Of a stretch of DNA of 7,442 nucleotides, positions 5,658-7,442 are shown piece by piece. The position numbers and the translations under genes were made by a program. This stretch comes from Solidesulfovibrio magneticus (GTDB taxonomy: Bacteria > Desulfobacterota > Desulfovibrionia > Desulfovibrionales > Desulfovibrionaceae), in the NCBI GenBank assembly GCA_002482565.1, contig DLGG01000193.1, positions 524-7,965 of the forward strand. Direction: 5' to 3'. The notes under the pieces are model-generated. The model ran no database searches and was not told where the DNA came from. It worked only from the letters and a program-made list of their open reading frames with translations. Numbering within the stretch: the stretch's first letter is position 1; every line of letters begins with the position of its first letter.

Positions 5658-6827
5658 ATGGCCAGATTTCTCCTGCTCGTCGCAACCTTGCTCCTTTGTC
5701 CGGCGGCCGCCCTCGCCGCCGCGCCGGCCGGCGACCCCATCGTCGTGGGCGGACTGTTCGCCCAGTCCGGGCCGGCCGCCGTGGTCGGCACTCCGAGCAA
5801 GCTCGTGGCCGAAATGACCGTCAAACAAATCAACGACATGGGCGGCATCCTCGGCCGGCCCGTGAAGCTCGTGGCCTACGACACCGAATCGTCCCCGGAC
5901 GTGGCCCTGCGCCAGGCCCGCCAGCTCGTCGAGGGCGACAAGGTGCTGGCGATCATCGGCCCCACCTCCACGGGCGAAGGCCTGGCCGTCAAGAAGTACA
6001 CCGAGGAAAAACACGTCCCGGTCATCATGACCGTGGGCGGCGACGCCGTGGTGGCCGGCGGCAAGTTCGGCCCCTACGACTGGACCTTCAAGGCCCCCCA
6101 GCGCACGGCCACGGCCGTGGCCAAAATTTATGACTACCTCAAGGGCAAGAACATCTCGAAAATCGCGGTTCTTAGCTCCAAGGACGCCTTCGGCCAGGAC
6201 GGCCTGACGGAGCTGAAGGACAATGCCGCCAAATACGGCATCGAGATCATCGCCGAGGAAACCTTCGATCCCAAGGGCACGGATTTCTCGGCCCAGGCCT
6301 TCAAACTGCAAGCCGCCAAGCCGCAGGCCGCCGTGGTCTGGACCATCGGACCGGCTGGGTCCATTGCCGCCAAGAACTTCGCCGCCCTGCCCGGCGAGCG
6401 GCCGCTTTTGGTGCAGTGCCACGGCCAGCCCGGCCCCACCTACCTGGAACTGGCCGGCGAGGCCGCCGGCGGCACGGTCATGCCCGGCACCAAGCTCATG
6501 GCCCCGGAATCCCTGCCCGACGAAGATCCCCAGAAAATCGTCATCGAGGCCTTCATCAAGGCCTACAAGGATAACGGCATCCAGGAGAAGTTCCCGCTCA
6601 ACACCCACTCGGGCTACGCCTACGACGCCCTGACCCTGCTGCGGGCCGGCCTGGAAAAGGCCGGCAAGGCCGAGCCCGAGGCCCTGCGCGCGGCGCTGGA
6701 AAAACTCGAACGCGTGGTCGGCGTCTCCGGCGTCTACACCATGTCCTCCCAGGACCATAACGGCCTGGGACCGGACTCGATGATCATGCTCATCGTGGAC
6801 AGCAACCGCTACAAGCTGGCGCCGTAG
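5658..6827 (+). CDS. Periplasmic substrate-binding protein of a branched-chain amino acid-type ABC importer
   Basis: A 389-residue exported protein that captures a small solute in the periplasm and delivers it to the LivH/LivM permease pair. Residues 1-20 or so are a Sec signal peptide (LLLVATLLLCPAAALA, cut before AAP); the Cys at 14 is not in a good lipobox, so it is probably soluble. The mature part is a type I periplasmic-binding fold (Peripla_BP_6): IVVGGLFAQSGPAAVVG (28-44), MTVKQINDMGGILGRPVKLVAYDTES (53-78), VLAIIGPTSTGE (96-107), the second lobe starting near 145, and FDPKGTDFSAQAFKLQAAKPQAAVVW (203-228). Binding-site candidates are Ser37, Ser104/Thr105 and residues near Tyr320. The overall pattern recalls the subgroup that includes binding proteins for aromatic acids as well as for Leu/Ile/Val, so the ligand is uncertain. 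It follows the permeases after a 232-bp gap that may carry its own promoter, which would allow separate, higher expression. I avoid the symbol livK because the ligand is unknown. Confidence 0.93.
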   Translation: MARFLLLVATLLLCPAAALAAAPAGDPIVVGGLFAQSGPAAVVGTPSKLVAEMTVKQINDMGGILGRPVKLVAYDTESSPDVALRQARQLVEGDKVLAIIGPTSTGEGLAVKKYTEEKHVPVIMTVGGDAVVAGGKFGPYDWTFKAPQRTATAVAKIYDYLKGKNISKIAVLSSKDAFGQDGLTELKDNAAKYGIEIIAEETFDPKGTDFSAQAFKLQAAKPQAAVVWTIGPAGSIAAKNFAALPGERPLLVQCHGQPGPTYLELAGEAAGGTVMPGTKLMAPESLPDEDPQKIVIEAFIKAYKDNGIQEKFPLNTHSGYAYDALTLLRAGLEKAGKAEPEALRAALEKLERVVGVSGVYTMSSQDHNGLGPDSMIMLIVDSNRYKLAP

Positions 6828-6858
6828 AGCGCAAAGAGAAGAGAAAGAAGATGAAGAT

Positions 6859-6898
6859 GCGAGAGGAACCCCTTTTTGCAAAAAGGGGTTCCTCTCGC
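6859..6898. repeat. Perfect 40-bp palindrome, REP-like element or bidirectional terminator
   Basis: Two 20-base arms are exact reverse complements with no spacer: GCGAGAGGAACCCC plus T5G (6859-6878) and CA5 plus GGGGTTCCTCTCGC (6879-6898). It lies 31 bases after the binding-protein stop and 81 before the pseudouridine synthase start. As RNA it would fold into a very stable hairpin on either strand. No T run follows the stem on either side, so it is not a canonical intrinsic terminator, although it would probably block 3' exonucleases and may assist termination. A purine-only run (6833-6850) precedes it. From memory, similar AACCC-T(n)-A(n)-GGGTT palindromes occur repeatedly in Desulfovibrio-type genomes; I could not check this. 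Confidence 0.8.
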
Positions 6899-6979
6899 GC
6901 TCTCCTCCCCAAAAACTTTCCATGGGGGGATTGGTCAAGCCGGAAAGATTGCGCCTGTGTCGTTTGACGGCGCGCCTGC

Positions 6980-7442
6980 ATGAAAACACCCGTCCAACAC
7001 ATCACCGTCACCGCCGCCGAGGCCGGACAGAAGCTGCTCCAGTATCTGGCCCGGCGTCTTGGCTCGGGCCTGCCCCTGGCCGCGCTCCAGAAATGCATCC
7101 GCACCGGACAGGTGCGCCTGGACGGCAAACGCTGCAAACCTTTTGATCGGGTGGCCGAAGGGCAAGTCGTGCGCGTGCCGCCTTTTGAAATGGGCGACGC
7201 GGGCCCGGCCGCTGCGCCCGAACTGGCCGCTATGCCGGGCGGCCGACCAAAGGCCGGGCACGAGCCGACCGGCCGGCCGAAACCCGGGCACGGGCCGGCC
7301 AAGATTTCCCCGCCGACCGTCGCAGGAGCAGCCGGCAGCCCAGCCGCCAGCCGGGCCGGCGGCCGGGCCATGCCGGCCCTGGAAATCCTCCACGAGGACG
7401 ACGAGTTGCTCGTGGTCGTCAAGCCGGCCGGCCTGCCCGTGC
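6980..7442 (+). CDS. RluA-family ribosomal RNA pseudouridine synthase, N-terminal part (truncated by window end)
   Basis: The first 154 codons of an RluA/RluC/RluD-type enzyme that isomerises specific uridines in rRNA to pseudouridine. Residues 5-68 form an S4 RNA-binding domain (EAGQKLLQYLARRL, LPLAALQKCIRTGQVRLDGKRCK, GQVVRVPP). Residues 70-132 are a Pro/Gly/Ala-rich linker far longer than the few residues usual here, containing an imperfect duplication (GRPKAGHEPT / GRPKPGHGPA). ILHEDDELLVVVKPAGLPV (136-154) is the classic opening of the RluA catalytic domain; the catalytic Asp in the HRLD motif lies beyond the window. The ATG at 6980 is the only plausible start, since an in-frame TGA sits at 6965-6967; its Shine-Dalgarno sequence is poor. 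No promoter is obvious. Which rRNA site it modifies cannot be told from this part. Confidence 0.9.
   Translation, partial: MKTPVQHITVTAAEAGQKLLQYLARRLGSGLPLAALQKCIRTGQVRLDGKRCKPFDRVAEGQVVRVPPFEMGDAGPAAAPELAAMPGGRPKAGHEPTGRPKPGHGPAKISPPTVAGAAGSPAASRAGGRAMPALEILHEDDELLVVVKPAGLPV
7241..7300 (+). repeat. Two-copy 30-bp imperfect tandem repeat inside the pseudouridine synthase linker
   Basis: 7241-7270 and 7271-7300 match at 24 of 30 positions and stay in frame, encoding GRPKAGHEPT and GRPKPGHGPA (reading one residue in from the boundary). It looks like a slippage duplication that lengthened a disordered linker. Confidence 0.7.

Noticed and set aside
5529..6989. A 486-codon minus-strand frame opposite the binding protein
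   Set aside because: Shadow of a clear Peripla_BP_6 gene; Gly/His/Asp-rich and without motifs.
6922..7146. A 74-codon plus-strand frame overlapping the start of the pseudouridine synthase
   Set aside because: Its sequence is Arg/His/Pro-rich and out of frame with the S4 domain coded from 6980.

Overview
The window looks like chromosomal DNA of a high-GC, Gram-negative bacterium, most plausibly a sulfate reducer of the Desulfovibrionaceae (Desulfovibrio/Solidesulfovibrio type). This rests on the strongly GC-biased third codon positions, the style of the exported proteins, an integrin-like FG-GAP repeat protein and an extragenic palindrome of a kind I associate with that group. The taxonomic call is inference from memory, not from a search.

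Layout. At 1-44 there may be the last codons of a plus-strand gene that overlaps, tail to tail, the stop of a minus-strand exported glycoside hydrolase (41-1582, GH-A clan, alpha-L-arabinofuranosidase-like). A 308-bp divergent intergenic region (1583-1890) separates it from a plus-strand exported protein (1891-3558) with a TolB/FlgO-like N-terminal domain and calcium-binding FG-GAP/VCBS repeats. A strong intrinsic terminator (3581-3621) follows. Then come two branched-chain-amino-acid-type (HAAT) ABC permeases, livH (3649-4515, TTG start) and livM (4520-5425), four bases apart. A 232-bp gap with an AT-rich island and a hairpin leads to the matching periplasmic substrate-binding protein (5658-6827). 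A perfect 40-bp palindrome (6859-6898) lies downstream. The window ends inside an RluA-family pseudouridine synthase (6980 to beyond 7442) with an unusually long, partly tandem-repeated linker between its S4 and catalytic domains.

How the genes work together. LivH, LivM and the binding protein should form the membrane and capture parts of one importer for an amino acid or a small carboxylate/aromatic acid. No ATPase (LivG/LivF) is encoded on either side within the window, so energy coupling must come from genes elsewhere. The hydrolase, the FG-GAP protein and the pseudouridine synthase have no evident link to the transporter. I see no RNA genes, CRISPR arrays, transposases or integrases. Nothing here amounts to a clear new system. 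The most unusual points are the ATPase-less importer cluster, the terminator directly in front of livH with a promoter-like sequence running through it, the AT-rich structured leader of the binding-protein gene, and the 40-bp palindrome.
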